Positions 28,985-39,805 of a DNA stretch of 64,000 nucleotides are shown piece by piece; positions within the stretch are counted from its first letter, which is position 1; each line of letters begins with the position of its first letter. The notes beneath the pieces were generated by a model. That model worked only from the letters and a program-made list of their open reading frames with translations, was not told where the DNA came from and ran no database searches. The stretch comes from JANXQG01 sp963780045 (GTDB lineage Bacteria > Planctomycetota > Planctomycetia > Pirellulales > Thermoguttaceae): positions 3,534,001 through 3,598,000 of the forward strand of contig CAVZZZ010000001.1 in the NCBI GenBank assembly GCA_963780045.1, in the 5' to 3' direction. The translations under genes were made by a program, and so were the position numbers.

Positions 28985-31627
28985 ATGGGGCAGACGTTTT
29001 CCATGAACTCGCAGCGCGGACCACGTGACTCTTCGATGGCAATCTTCCTTTACCGCCGCCGGCCGCTTGCGGCCGCCGCGTTTGCGCTGGCGTTGGCGTC
29101 GTGCGGACCGCAGGCGCTGGCCGCAATCTATACCTGGAACGCCGCGGCGACGAGCGCGAACTGGAATTCGGCGTCCAACTGGAGCGGCACGGTGCCCGGC
29201 AGCGGGGACGTCGGCCTTTTCTCCGCCGGCGCGTACAATACCCAGCCCTCGCTGACCGCCACGGCTTCAATCGGCGGAATCTGGGACACGGGCGGCAGTT
29301 CGCTGACCATCGGCGGCAGCAGCGCCCTGACGCTCTTCGGCACGACGATCAACGGCAACCCCGGCACGGGCATCGAAGTCGACCCCGGCGCGGGGCCGCT
29401 CACAATCAACGCGCCGTTGAAGTTGCAGAACAGCCAGCAGTGGATCAACAATTCGGCGAACACGTTTTCCGTCGCCGGCGGCATCAGCGGCGGCACCAGC
29501 AGCCTTACCCTCCTCGGTTCCGGTTCCGGCGCACTTACGCTGCTGGGGGCGAACTCGCTAGGCGGCAGCTTGACCGTGGACGGCGGCGCCGCGGCACAAC
29601 TCACAGCCGGGACGCTCTCCCTGACGTCGGGCATTGGGGCCGAAATAGTCGGCAACACAGGCGTCGGCACGTTCACGCTATCGGGCGGGACGAACAAGAT
29701 CAACAACGCCCTCTATCTTGGCTACAGCGGCAGCGGCAGCGGGACGTATTATCTTAGCGGCGGGGTCCTTTCCGCGTCGAACGAATACATCGGCTATTCC
29801 GGCGACGGCACGTTTTCACAAAGCGCCGGGACGAACACCGTCAGCGGCGCGGTGTACTTGGGGATCAACGGTACGTTCGGCGCTTACAATCTCTTGGGCG
29901 GACTGCTGGACGCGCAACAGTTGGTCCAGAGCACAACTTCCGCGCAGTTGAATATCACGGGCGGTTCGCTCACAAGCAGCGGGGCCAACATCACGTTTTC
30001 CAACGCGGGGCTGCTGACGGTTTCCGCCCAGCTCACCGGCACTGCGGGCTTGACGAAAACCGGCGCCGGAACGCTGGTCTTGGCCGGCAACAACACCTAT
30101 TCCGGCACCACGAGCATTACGCAGGGCGTGATCGTGCTGGCCAATTCGAACGCCGTGCAGAACTCGACGGTCAGCGTGAACGTCGACAACGGCCTGCAAT
30201 TCAGCCCGTTCATCGGCACGTTCAACGTCGGCTCGCTGAGCGGCGCAGGCGCGCTTCCGCTGACGGACACGGGGAGCGGCGCGATCACCCTGGTCACCGG
30301 CCGCAACAACGCCGATACCACCTACAGCGGCAACATCAGCGGGGCGGGCACGCTGGTCCACGGCGGTTCCGGCGTCATGGTGCTCTCCGGCAACAACACC
30401 TTCTCGGGTGGGCTGGTCCTGGCCGAGGACGCGACTGGCGGCGGTATCTCCGTCTCTTCTCCGGTGAACCTCGGCACGGGGCCGATCACGTTCACGGGCA
30501 ACAATACGCTCTTCCTGTCTCCCAGCATGACGGCCACCAACTCGATCGCCATCAATACCGGTTTTACAGGGGCTATCGACACGCAACTCGGCTACACTGT
30601 CATTTTGACCGGCGTGGTCAGCGGTGGCGGCACGTTGAACAAGGTCGATGCGGGGACGCTCGTGCTGGTGAATCCCGGCAATAGCATTTCGGGCGGCATG
30701 ACGATCTCCCAGGGCACGCTGGCACTCGGCAACTTCAATGCCGCCGCTAGCAGCACGGTCGGCATCAACACGGACTACGGCCTCCAATTCAGCCCGTTCA
30801 TCGGCACGTTCAACATCGGCGGGCTGTCGGGCGGAAATGCCGAGACGCTGGCCGACACCAACGGCACCCCCGTGAACCTCGTGGTCGGCGGCAACAACCA
30901 AAACACGACCTGCAGCGGCTCGATCGGCGGCCCAGGCACGCTGACCAAGGCCGGCACCGGCTCGCTGGATCTCGACGGGACCAATACTTGGACGGGCGGG
31001 CTGGTAGACGATCCGGGCGTTGTCCAATTCGCCGAAACCTGCTCGATGCCCCCAATCGGCACGGTGACGGTCGCCAAAGGCGCCATCGTGGCGGTCAACG
31101 CGGGTGGCAGCGGCGAATTTACTTACGATGCCGCGAGCGGCACGCGGGGAACGATCAGCGGACTGCTGGCCGGGGTCGGCGGTCAGGGCGCGCCGGTCGT
31201 TTGGCAGTCGGGCGCCATCCTTGGCATCGACTCGACAAACGCGCCTGGCGGCGCGGCGACGTACAACGGGAACATTACCAACACCAGCAACGGCCCTCTT
31301 GGCTTGGCCACACTGGGCAGCGGCACCCTGACGCTTACCGGCATCAACACCTATACCGGCGGCACGGACGTGTTGGCAAACTCGACGCTGATCATCTCTT
31401 CACCGGACGCTATCGACGCAACTAACGTCGGAACCGATCTGGCGGTCGGTTCCATTTCGCTGTTGGCCGAGTTCGACACAGACTTTTCGCCCATCTTGCC
31501 GGCGTCCGGCGCGCTCGCCTCCACACCCGTGCCCGAACCCTCGGCGCTGGCACTCCTTGCAGCCGGATTGCTGTTTGCCGCGGCGGTGGCGGTTCGCTTG
31601 CGAAGTATGCCCGGCGGCAGGGTATAA
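28985..31627 (+). CDS. PEP-CTERM protein with autotransporter-type beta repeats
   Basis: This 880-residue exported protein has a signal peptide (best from ATG 29036, RRPLAAAAFALALASCGPQA). A long array of beta-strand repeats follows, including the autotransporter-associated repeat (GLTKTGAGTLVLAGNNTYSG, GTLTLTGINTYTGG). The C-terminal sorting tail is PEPSALALLAAGLLFAA with a basic end. PEP-CTERM tails are recognised by exosortase, which anchors or releases proteins in the exopolysaccharide layer. The repeats suggest a surface fibre or adhesin. Composition is Gly/Ser/Thr-rich, unlike the neighbours. The first 17 residues from 28985 may not be translated. Confidence 0.85.
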   Translation: MGQTFSMNSQRGPRDSSMAIFLYRRRPLAAAAFALALASCGPQALAAIYTWNAAATSANWNSASNWSGTVPGSGDVGLFSAGAYNTQPSLTATASIGGIWDTGGSSLTIGGSSALTLFGTTINGNPGTGIEVDPGAGPLTINAPLKLQNSQQWINNSANTFSVAGGISGGTSSLTLLGSGSGALTLLGANSLGGSLTVDGGAAAQLTAGTLSLTSGIGAEIVGNTGVGTFTLSGGTNKINNALYLGYSGSGSGTYYLSGGVLSASNEYIGYSGDGTFSQSAGTNTVSGAVYLGINGTFGAYNLLGGLLDAQQLVQSTTSAQLNITGGSLTSSGANITFSNAGLLTVSAQLTGTAGLTKTGAGTLVLAGNNTYSGTTSITQGVIVLANSNAVQNSTVSVNVDNGLQFSPFIGTFNVGSLSGAGALPLTDTGSGAITLVTGRNNADTTYSGNISGAGTLVHGGSGVMVLSGNNTFSGGLVLAEDATGGGISVSSPVNLGTGPITFTGNNTLFLSPSMTATNSIAINTGFTGAIDTQLGYTVILTGVVSGGGTLNKVDAGTLVLVNPGNSISGGMTISQGTLALGNFNAAASSTVGINTDYGLQFSPFIGTFNIGGLSGGNAETLADTNGTPVNLVVGGNNQNTTCSGSIGGPGTLTKAGTGSLDLDGTNTWTGGLVDDPGVVQFAETCSMPPIGTVTVAKGAIVAVNAGGSGEFTYDAASGTRGTISGLLAGVGGQGAPVVWQSGAILGIDSTNAPGGAATYNGNITNTSNGPLGLATLGSGTLTLTGINTYTGGTDVLANSTLIISSPDAIDATNVGTDLAVGSISLLAEFDTDFSPILPASGALASTPVPEPSALALLAAGLLFAAAVAVRLRSMPGGRV

Positions 31628-31663
31628 TAGTCGCCAATGGAAATTTCAACCTTCCAAAGACCT

Positions 31664-31745
31664 GTAGGGTGCGGTTGAGTTCCACGAGAGCCATCAATGA
31701 TCCGCCCGATGTGGCGGGACTTCGCCACGCTCGACGCCACCCTAC
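31664..31745. repeat. Intergenic inverted repeat GTAGGGTG/CACCCTAC
   Basis: GTAGGGTG at 31664-31671 faces CACCCTAC at 31738-31745, just before the kinase start. The CACCCTAC core also occurs inside treY at 62602-62609. This is a typical planctomycete repeat end. Confidence 0.7.
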
Positions 31746-31757
31746 TGTAGTGGATTT

Positions 31758-34700
31758 ATGGACAACTCCGACGACCCGCTGGGCGGGCGCCCCGCCCGCA
31801 TTGACCAGGTGTCGGACCGGCTTCGCGGCGCTCGACGCTGCGGATGAAGCGAGTTCCCGCTCGGCCGACAGCTTTCCCACCGAGGGCTGGCCAGGGCCGG
31901 GGCCCGCGCTTGCGGGTCAGGCGAAAGCAAATGTCAAGGTCGCTCCCAACGCTCACGACCCGCTGCGCGGGTGCCCCGACCGCATTGGCGGCCGCTATTG
32001 CGTCGAAGCCTGCCTGGGCGAAGGGGCTTTTGGCAGAGTTTACCGCTGTCGCGACGATGTGCTCAAGCGAACGGTCGCCCTCAAAGTTCCCCATCGCGAG
32101 CTGCTGAACAATCCGGCTCTCTATCTTACCGAAGCGCAAGTCCTGGCTGGGCTGGAGCACCCTGCCATCGTTCGCGTCTACGAATACGGCCAGACGGCTG
32201 ACGGGTTGTGCTACGTCGTCTCCATGTTTATCGAAGGAAGCGACCTGAGCAAGAGGGTCAAGGCCGCCCCGCTCATGCACCGCGAGGCTGCGGAAGTCGT
32301 GGCGGCCGTCGCCGAAGCCTTGCACTACGCGCACATCCACGGCGTTGTGCATCGCGACATCAAACCGGCCAATATCCTCATCGATTCGCAGCTTCGACCT
32401 TACGTCGCCGATTTCGGCCTGGCCTTGAAAGACGAAGAGTTCGGCAAACACGGACATGGGGCCGGCACGCCCGCCTACATGAGCCCGGAACAGGCCCGCG
32501 GCGAGGGGCACCTCGTCGATGGCCGCTCCGATGTTTTCAGCCTGGGTGTGGTGCTCTATGAACTGTTGACGGCAAAGCGCCCGTTTCGCGGCACCATTGA
32601 CGAAGTCCTGGAACGGATAAGATCGCATGAACCTCGGCCGCCGCGGCAGATCAACGACACCATCCCCAAAGAACTGGAGCGGATATGCCTTAAGGCTCTG
32701 GCGAAGCGGGCCACCGACCGCTACAGCACGGCGCACGACATGGCCGACGACCTGCGGGCATTGTTGGCCGATTTCAGCGGGGCAACGAGGCCGAGGGGCG
32801 TCTTGTCGCGCATGGGGCTCGATGCTCGTCCCGCTCAATCCGCCGACGCCCTTTCCGTTTCCGCCGTGGGCACCTGGCAGGGAAGCCGTGTCGCCGAAAG
32901 CGTGGGCATCGTCAAGATCGTGCCCAAGGGGCTGCGGTCGTTCGACCAGAGCGACGCCGAGTTCTTTTTGAATCTGCTTCCCGGCCCTCACGACCGCAAC
33001 GGCCTTCCTGAAAGCATCCGTTTTTGGAAGACCCGCATCGAGGAGGCGGATCCAGAGACCGGATTTCGGGCGGGGATCATCTACGGGCCGTCGGGCTGTG
33101 GGAAGTCCTCGCTGGTCAAGGCCGGCCTGCTGCCCTGTTTGGAACGCTCGATCGTCAAGATCTACATCGAGGCGACGGCCGACGGAACCGAGGAAAGGCT
33201 GGTGAGGGCCATTCGCCGCCAATTGCCCGGTCTGGACGTGGGGAGGCAGGGCGACGGAAGGCGGCTCCGCCACGGAGGCCGGGTCCAGTGGCCTGGTCAA
33301 GCTTCTGGCCGCCATCCGCCGCTGCGAGGCCGGGCCGGGTCCGGACCGGGGCGGCCTCGCGCCGGGCGAGAAGCTGCTGCTGGTGATCAATCAGTTCGAA
33401 CAATGGCTGCATCTCCGTGGTGGCAACCCGGCGGCGGAGCTAGTGCTCGCCCTGCGGCAATGCGACGGAGCGCGGGTCCAGTGCCTGCTCTTGGTCCGCG
33501 ACGATTTCTGGCTGGCCATGAGCCGCTTCATGCAAGCCCTGGAGGTCCGCGTGGTCGAGGGGGAGAATTCGCGACTGGCCGATCTCTTCGACAAGCGTCA
33601 CGCCCGCAAGGTCCTCGCCGCTTTGGGGGTCGCCTTCGGCGCGCTGTCGGAGACGACGCGGACCAAAGAGCGGGACCTCTTTCTCAGCCAGGCGGTGGAA
33701 GGCTTGAGCCACGACGGCAAGGTCGTGCCCGTGCGGCTGGCGCTGTTCGCGGAGATGGTCAAGGGCAAGCCTTGGACGCCCTCCGCGCTGCGGGATATCG
33801 GCGGGGCGGAGGGGGTTGGCGTGGCGTTCTTGGAGGAAACGTTCTCCTCGTCCTCCGCGCCGCTGCACCACAGGTTGCACCAGAAAGCCGCCCAGGCAGT
33901 CCTCGCGGCGTTGCTGCCGGAGGCCGGCAGCGACATCCGCGGCCACATGCGCAGCCGCGACGAGTTGCTTGAAGCTGTCGAGGCGTCGGGTTGCAGGACG
34001 TCGCCGGGCCAGTTCGACGAACTCATGGCGCTGTTGGATCACGAGTTGCGGTTGGTGACGCCCGCGGACGCAAGCGGGGAGCAGGGAGCCGAGCTGCTGC
34101 GCGAGTGCCCCGGCTCTGAGGAAGCGGCTGCGCCCAACTCCCAACTCCCCGCTCGAAGCTTTAAGTTTTACCAGTTGACGCACGACTATCTCGTACACTC
34201 GCTGCGGGAGTGGCTGACGCGCAAGCAGAGGGCGACTCGCCGTGGCCGGGCCGAGAGGCGGCTGGCCGATTTCACCGCGCTCTGGAAGTCCAAGCCCGAA
34301 AACCGCCGGCTGCCGGCGCTGCTGGAATACCTCCAGATCCGCTTCCATACGTCGCCGCGGTCGTGGCGCGACGCCGAGCGCAAGATGATGCGAAGCGCCG
34401 CGCAATACCACAGCGTGCGCACCGCGGTAGCGCTGGCTGCCGGCACCTTAATTGCATTCGTGTCGATCAGACCCGTCGCAAACTATTTCGACCGGCCGAA
34501 CCAATTGTATAATATGGTCTATCGAGTGCGGGCAGACGAGGTCCCGGCCGCCATCGATGAAATCGACAAGTCGGGTTATTTGTCGAGGCTGGCGCCGCGG
34601 TTCAAACAGGACTTGGAGGACGCCCAGAAAAGCGGAGACGAAACCAGAGGTTTGCGCGCGAGCCTGGCACTGGTCCGCGACGACGCAGATCAACGCGACT

Positions 34701-36116
34701 TCCTTTACTCCCGCCTTGTCGCTGCTGCACGGCAGGAAGCGGACACGATCCGCGGCGAATTGCTCAAGCGCGAGCAAAGGCAGCCAACGAGCGAACTCGA
34801 AGCTGAAATCAAAGCCCCCATTACCGAGGATTCGAGCGACGCCAAAAAGAAGGCAATCGCGGCACGCAAGACCAATGCGGCAATTGCGCTGATGCGGCTG
34901 GGGCAATATGACAGCGCATGGCCGCTGCTGAAACGGTCCAGCGACGAGACCGTTCGCAGTTGCATGATCCATTGGTGTCCGCAATTTGGCGTCGATTGCC
35001 GAACGATCTATCGCCAGTGGCGTGTCGAGAAGGATGTCGGTGCGCGTGCCGCACTGCTGCTGCTTTTGGGGCAATTCCCCTCGGCCGCCCTGCCGGACGA
35101 CGAACACCAACAGCTTGTCGGGCAAGCCGCCTCGGTCTTCGAGAACGAGCCGGACGCGGGCTTGCATGCTGCCGCGCAGTGGCTTCTGCTGCAATGGAAG
35201 TGCGGCGAAACCGTCAACGCGGCTATCGCGCGCTTGAAGAAGGACGAGCCGCGGCGGCGCCGCCGGAGAATACGAGAAACGGCTCTGGTACGTCAACCGC
35301 GAGGCCCAGACCTACGGGGTCGTCGATGCGCAAGAGCCGTTTCGGATGGGTTCTCCCGCAAGCGAGCACGGGCCGGACGTGACCATCGAAACGCAGCACC
35401 TGCGTACCGTCAGCCGGCACTTCGCCATCGCCGCCAGCCCCGTCGTCGTCCGACAATTCCGGCGCTTTATCGCAAGCAATCACGACTCGATGGCGAACAG
35501 GTTGAAGGATTTGCTGGGAAGCGCCGATGCGCCGCAAACCAACGTGACGTGGTATGAAGCGGCCGAATACTGCAACTGGCTAAGTGCGGCGGATGGAATC
35601 CCCAAGGACCAATGGTGCTATGAGCGTAACGAGAACGGTAACTTTGCCGAAGGAATGTACGTAAAAAAGAACTTTCTGCTGCTCACCGGCTACCGGCTTC
35701 CCACCGAGGCCGAATGGGAATTCGCTTGCCGGGCGGGAACCGCAACACGGTATTATTTCGGAGGCGACGAAGAGCTGTTGCCCGACTACGCCCGGTACCG
35801 CGCCAACAGCGATCGCCACGCCTGGCCGGTAGCGGGCCGGATGCCCAATGACTTGGGGCTGTTCGACATGCACGGCAATGTCTGGCAGTGGACGCAGTGG
35901 CCTTCGATCGACTACCCGGTATCGGGCGACGTCCAGAACGATGTGCGAGAGGGCGATATGGTCAGGAACGACCGGCCGAGCACGTTGCGCGGCGGCGACT
36001 ACAACGCCGCGCCCGACCACGTTCGCGCGGCATTTCGCTTCCGCCTGCCCCCCAATGTCCATGAACTCCGAGCCGGCTTCCGCCCGGCGCGGACGATCAT
36101 TCTTCAAAATGACTGA
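31758..36116 (+). CDS. Ser/Thr kinase - nSTAND NTPase - FGE-like fusion protein
   Basis: The repaired protein is about 1450 residues. A eukaryotic-type kinase domain comes first (about 75-350) with GEGAFGRV, VALKVPHREL, HRDIKPANILIDSQ and VADFGLAL. An NTPase follows, with the Walker A GPSGCGKSSLV and an oligomerisation-type helical region (FYQLTHDYLVHSLREWL). One TM helix follows (VALAAGTLIAFVSIRPVAN). The C-terminal SUMF1/FGE domain contains YRLPTEAEWEFACRAGTATR and GLFDMHGNVWQWTQW. The catalytic Cys pair of true formylglycine-generating enzymes is not visible near RGGDYNAAPDHVRAAFRF, so enzymatic activity is doubtful. Frame breaks lie near 31840, 33250 and 35255. The start MDNSDDPLGGRPAR is preferred; the frame from 31669 is repeat DNA. 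Confidence 0.85.
34077..34154. repeat. In-gene hairpin repeat of the GGAGCAGGGAG family, copy 1
   Basis: GGGGAGCAGGGAG faces ACTCCCAACTCCCCGCT. The insert adds about 26 residues before the conserved segment FYQLTHDYLVHSL and keeps the frame. Confidence 0.65.
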
Positions 36117-36142
36117 GCGACCAGCTTTGCGCCGCGGAGCGA

Positions 36143-37711
36143 TCAGGACGTGCCACTTATCGTCGTGTCGCGAAACCAAAGGACCAGCAGCACGACCGCG
36201 GCAAGCACGACGGGCACGAGCACCAGCGACATCAAGAGCCACAGCGGCATGCGCCGCGGCGGCTCCACGATGAGGCTGATGCTCGCTTCGCTGTCCGACG
36301 GCGCTTCCGGTCCGGTGGGCAAGTCGGGCAGCGTGTCGCGAAGTTGCCCTTCGCCGATGACCGAGGGCGAATCGCCGGAAGAGCCGTCCCAATCCCAGCC
36401 GCCGGTCGGCTGCAAAATCACGGGCGGCGGCACGATGGCCGGTTCGCCGAAGACGCTTGCGAATTGCTGCTCCGCGGGCGGCGCCGGCGGCAGAAAAGGC
36501 GGCACCGGCGCGGGCGGCATCTCGCCCAGCGGCGCTAAGGGTGTTGCCGAAAGCGGCGGCGCGGTCAAAGCGTATCCGCCCGGTGGGCTTGCGCGAGGCG
36601 GCAGCGCGGGGAGCGAAAGAGCGATCGTGCCCGGCATTCCAAGCACACCGCTGGTCCGCTGGTTCTGGAATTCGCGCGACCAGGGCGCCAGCCGCTCCAC
36701 GACTTCCGCGGCCGTGGAAATCCGCTGCGCCGGATCCTTGGCCATCATGTCGGCAATCAGGTCGACGAAGGGATCGGTCAATTGGTGGTTCAGCCGCCGC
36801 GGATCCAACGGCTTCATCGTGCAGTGCGCGCGGGCCTTGTCCGCGGTCGTGCCGCCGGGGAACGGCACCTTGCCGGTCGTGGCATAGTAAAGCGTGCAGC
36901 CTAGCGAGTAAATGTCCCAGGCCGGCTTGGGGTCCCAGGGCGACTGAATGTGATCCGGCGAGAGATAATCGGCCGTGCCGACGATCTTGCCGTGCCGCGG
37001 GTCGTCCTCCGCGGGATTGGTCATTGGCCCGGCGAGGCCCAGATCGGAGAGCTTGGCGTCGCCTTCCGGCGTGACGAGCACGTTGCCGGGCTTAATGTCG
37101 CGATGGACGATGCCCTGCTGATGGGCGTGTTGCAGCCCCTCGGCAACCTGGGAGATGATGTTCGCCGCCGCCTCCATGTTCAAGGGGCCGTTGCGGCGGA
37201 CCAGCTTCCGCAGGTCGGCGCCCGGTACGTATTCCGTGACCAGGTAGTTGACGTTGCCGTCGCTACCGGCATCCACCGCGCGGACCAGCTTGGGATGGCT
37301 GAGGCTGCTCAGCGCCGTGATTTCCCGCGTGAAGTTGGCGATTGCCTCCGGAGTCGTGCGATCGCGGGGCAGGACTTTGATGGCCACCATCCGCTTGAGG
37401 ATCGGGTCCTCGGCCTTGAAGACGTGCCCCATGCCGCCCTGGCCGAGCGAATCGACGATGCGATACTGGCCGAGCGTGAACTTGGTCTTGCCGTCCAGCA
37501 ATTGTTTGGCCTGCCAGGGATTCAGCAGTCCCAGGGCGACGATCTTCGCCGCCAGGTCCTCGTCTGAAAGCTCCGGGGGCGCCGCTACGGTAGGGTTCGG
37601 CGCCCCTCGGCCGCCGCGTAGCGCCGCGCGGGCCTCGTCCAGTTGCTGCGCACTGAGCAGCCCGCTGGTCAAGGCGCATTTCTCGAAGCTCAATTTGCGG
37701 GTATCGTTCAC
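36143..37711 (-). CDS. Membrane-anchored Ser/Thr protein kinase
   Basis: This 522-residue kinase has an N-terminal helical region (residues 1-75), a kinase domain (about 80-345) and a Pro-rich linker. A single C-terminal TM helix (LWLLMSLVLVPVVLAAVVLL) follows. The P-loop is GQGGMGHV, the lysine sits in VAIKVLPRD, the catalytic loop is HRDIKPGNVLVTPEG, and the DFG triplet is DLG (KLSDLGLAG). The frame is intact. It converges with the kinase-FGE gene with 26 bases between the stops. The kinase domain faces the cytoplasm if the tail helix is the anchor. No substrate is evident. Confidence 0.92.
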   Translation of the reverse strand: MNDTRKLSFEKCALTSGLLSAQQLDEARAALRGGRGAPNPTVAAPPELSDEDLAAKIVALGLLNPWQAKQLLDGKTKFTLGQYRIVDSLGQGGMGHVFKAEDPILKRMVAIKVLPRDRTTPEAIANFTREITALSSLSHPKLVRAVDAGSDGNVNYLVTEYVPGADLRKLVRRNGPLNMEAAANIISQVAEGLQHAHQQGIVHRDIKPGNVLVTPEGDAKLSDLGLAGPMTNPAEDDPRHGKIVGTADYLSPDHIQSPWDPKPAWDIYSLGCTLYYATTGKVPFPGGTTADKARAHCTMKPLDPRRLNHQLTDPFVDLIADMMAKDPAQRISTAAEVVERLAPWSREFQNQRTSGVLGMPGTIALSLPALPPRASPPGGYALTAPPLSATPLAPLGEMPPAPVPPFLPPAPPAEQQFASVFGEPAIVPPPVILQPTGGWDWDGSSGDSPSVIGEGQLRDTLPDLPTGPEAPSDSEASISLIVEPPRRMPLWLLMSLVLVPVVLAAVVLLVLWFRDTTISGTS

Positions 37712-37776
37712 GATCGTTTGAAGTATAGTCCGTTTATCAATCTTACGTTACCGCGATTAGGCGGAACTGGCAAGCA

Positions 37777-37839
37777 GTAGGCCGGAACAAGCTTGCGCAG
37801 TTCCGGCGCCGGAACTGCGCTGCGCTTGTTCCGGCCTAC
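37777..37839. repeat. Perfect intergenic hairpin overlapping the rluA stop
   Basis: The arm GTAGGCCGGAACAAGC is mirrored by GCTTGTTCCGGCCTAC around a GC-rich centre, giving a 63-base near-perfect palindrome. The rluA stop codon (37836-37838) is inside the distal arm. It lies between rluA and the kinase gene and could act as a transcription terminator. Confidence 0.8.
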
Positions 37840-38513
37840 GCGTGGTCATGGAACGCTCGCGGCCAATACTTCGGCAGCGGGGCCACGAATTCCACGATCT
37901 CGCTGCGAACGGGATGCGCGACGATCAACCGCCGTGCGTGCAGGGCAATCCCCGCGGGGAACTTAAGCGGGCTGCCATACTTGCGGTCGCCGACAACCGC
38001 TTGCCCGTGGTGAGCCAATTGCACGCGAATCTGGTGCTTGCGGCCGCTTTCCAAGGCGATTTCCAATAGCGCCAAGCGTCCGTCATTGCCGATCTGCCGC
38101 CAGGCGAGCCTCGCTTCCTTGCTGCCCGGAGTTCCGCTGGCGACAACATGCACGCGACGATGCCGGTCGTCGTGCGCCAGCCAGTCGGTGCAACTTCCGC
38201 TGGCCGGAAGCGGGCCACTTTCGACAAGTGCCCAGTACGTCTTCTGCACGGCGTGTGTGCGGAACTGCTCAGTCAGCCGCGCGGCCGCCTTGGAAGTCCG
38301 CCCGAAAGGTACGACGCCGGTTACCGGGGCGTCCAAACGGCTCACCACACCCAGGTAGACGTTGCCGGGCTTCTGGTACTTTTGCTTGATGTAGTCTTTG
38401 GCGAGAGTGAGCAGCGTCGCCCGATCACCCGGCGTGCCCATTGTCGGCAGCCCGGCGGGCTTGTTCAGCACGAGCAGGTGATTGTCTTCGTAGAGGACGT
38501 CCATCTCACGCAT
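37836..38513 (-). CDS. RluA-family pseudouridine synthase
   Basis: This enzyme of about 225 residues converts uridine to pseudouridine in rRNA or tRNA. It starts MREMDVLYEDNHLLVLNKPA, the typical RluA N-terminus, and has the catalytic RLD motif in GVVSRLDAPVTGV. The C-terminal part has ESGRKHQIRVQLAHHGQAVV and GDRKYGSP. No S4 domain is present, so it belongs to the short RluA branch; the target uridine cannot be read from sequence. Its start overlaps the stop of the flavoprotein gene by 8 bases, so the two form an operon. The alternative start at 38504 (MDVLYED) is equally possible. Confidence 0.88.
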   Translation of the reverse strand: MREMDVLYEDNHLLVLNKPAGLPTMGTPGDRATLLTLAKDYIKQKYQKPGNVYLGVVSRLDAPVTGVVPFGRTSKAAARLTEQFRTHAVQKTYWALVESGPLPASGSCTDWLAHDDRHRRVHVVASGTPGSKEARLAWRQIGNDGRLALLEIALESGRKHQIRVQLAHHGQAVVGDRKYGSPLKFPAGIALHARRLIVAHPVRSEIVEFVAPLPKYWPRAFHDHA

Positions 38514-39735
38514 TCTCCCCTGCCAGCCAGCCCGTGCTGAAGGAGGCCTGGAAATTGTAACCGCCGATCGGCCCGTCCAGATCGAGGATTTCACCCGCGA
38601 AGAAGAGCCCCGGCGCGAGCCGGCTTTCCATCGTGCTGGAATCGACCTCGTCCAACCCTACTCCCCCGGCGGTGACTTCCGCCTTGTTGAAACCCAGCGT
38701 GCCGCTGAGGGGAATCTCGAACCGCTTTACGCGCTTTGACCAGCCGCTGTCGCGCTGGTCGCGATACCTCGGCTGCGCGGCCGTCGCGAGCAATGCCGGA
38801 CAGCACGGCGACTGTTTCCGCCAGGCGTTGCGGCACGTATCGGGCGATCACGCTTGCCGCCAATCGCCCACCTGCTTGCTGGCAATGTTGCTGGATTTCG
38901 TATTCAAGCACATCGGCCGTGAATTCGAGCAGTAGGTCGCACCGCAAGCGCAGCCACTGCGGCTGAGCGTGCCTACTGACCGCTCGGCTCACGTCCAATG
39001 CGGCGGGGCCGGAAACACCGAAATGGGTAAACAGAAGCGATCCGCGCCGCTGGGCAAGGCATGCAACATCCGCCTCCACGATCGTCACGCCCACATCCGC
39101 CAGCGTAATCCCCTGCAACTCATGCAGCCACGGCGCGGGCGACGCGATCGGCACGAGGGCCGGTCGTGGTGGAACGACCGTGTGGCCCAACTCAGTCGCC
39201 CAAGCGTAGCCGTCGCCCGTCGAGCCGCTGCTGGGATACGACTTCCCGCCGGTTGTAACGACGACGCTTTCGGCCATAAGCGACTGCTTGGAAGTGACAA
39301 CGCGGAGGCCGCCGGCGTGCGGCGCGATCAATCGCACCTGCTCGTCGCAGGCCAATGTGCAGCCGCTGCGGCGGACGATCGCCAGCAACGCGGCCAGCAC
39401 GTCGGCGGCCCGATCGCTGACGGGGAAAATCTTGCCCGTCGACTCTACTTTGGTTTTCACGCCTTCGGCTTCAATCAGATCGACCAACTGCTGCGGGGCA
39501 AGCGCGGCCAGTGCGGAGTGAAGGAACGGGCCTTGTTCGGCGAACGCCGCGACGATGCCGCGCGCGTCCGTGGCGTGCGTGAGGTTGCAGCGGGAGCCGC
39601 CCGACATGAGGATTTTGGCCCCCGGCCGCTGTTTCTTTTCCAGCAGCAGTGTGCGGCGTCCGCACTGCGCCGCGCGGCTGGCGGCCATCAATCCGGCCGC
39701 ACTGCGCCGATCACGATCACGTCCCAGGTGTCCAT
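38506..39735 (-). CDS. BaiN/HI0933-family FAD-dependent oxidoreductase
   Basis: This flavoprotein of about 410 residues belongs to the HI0933/BaiN family, which use FAD and NAD(P)H to reduce or oxidise small molecules. The N-terminal dinucleotide-binding motif reads MDTWDVIVIGA, then, after a break near 39690, GRRTLLLEKKQRPGAKI. KILMSGGSRCNLTHA is the family signature. A further break lies near 38790, after which the C-terminus KRFEIPLSGTLGFNKAEVTA runs to GPIGGYNFQASFSTGWLAG and the stop. The substrate is unknown. It is co-transcribed with rluA. Confidence 0.87.
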
Positions 39736-39805
39736 TCGGGTTTTACGCCCAGCCTTTCTTTGTGGTAGAATACAAAGTATAGTCAATCCTGTGGGACTAT
39801 TTCGT

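Noticed and set aside
32956..33390. Treating the kinase and the FGE-like region as separate genes
   Set aside because: No start or stop with a ribosome binding site separates them, and the domain order is known from other planctomycete fusion proteins; the breaks are like those in other genes.
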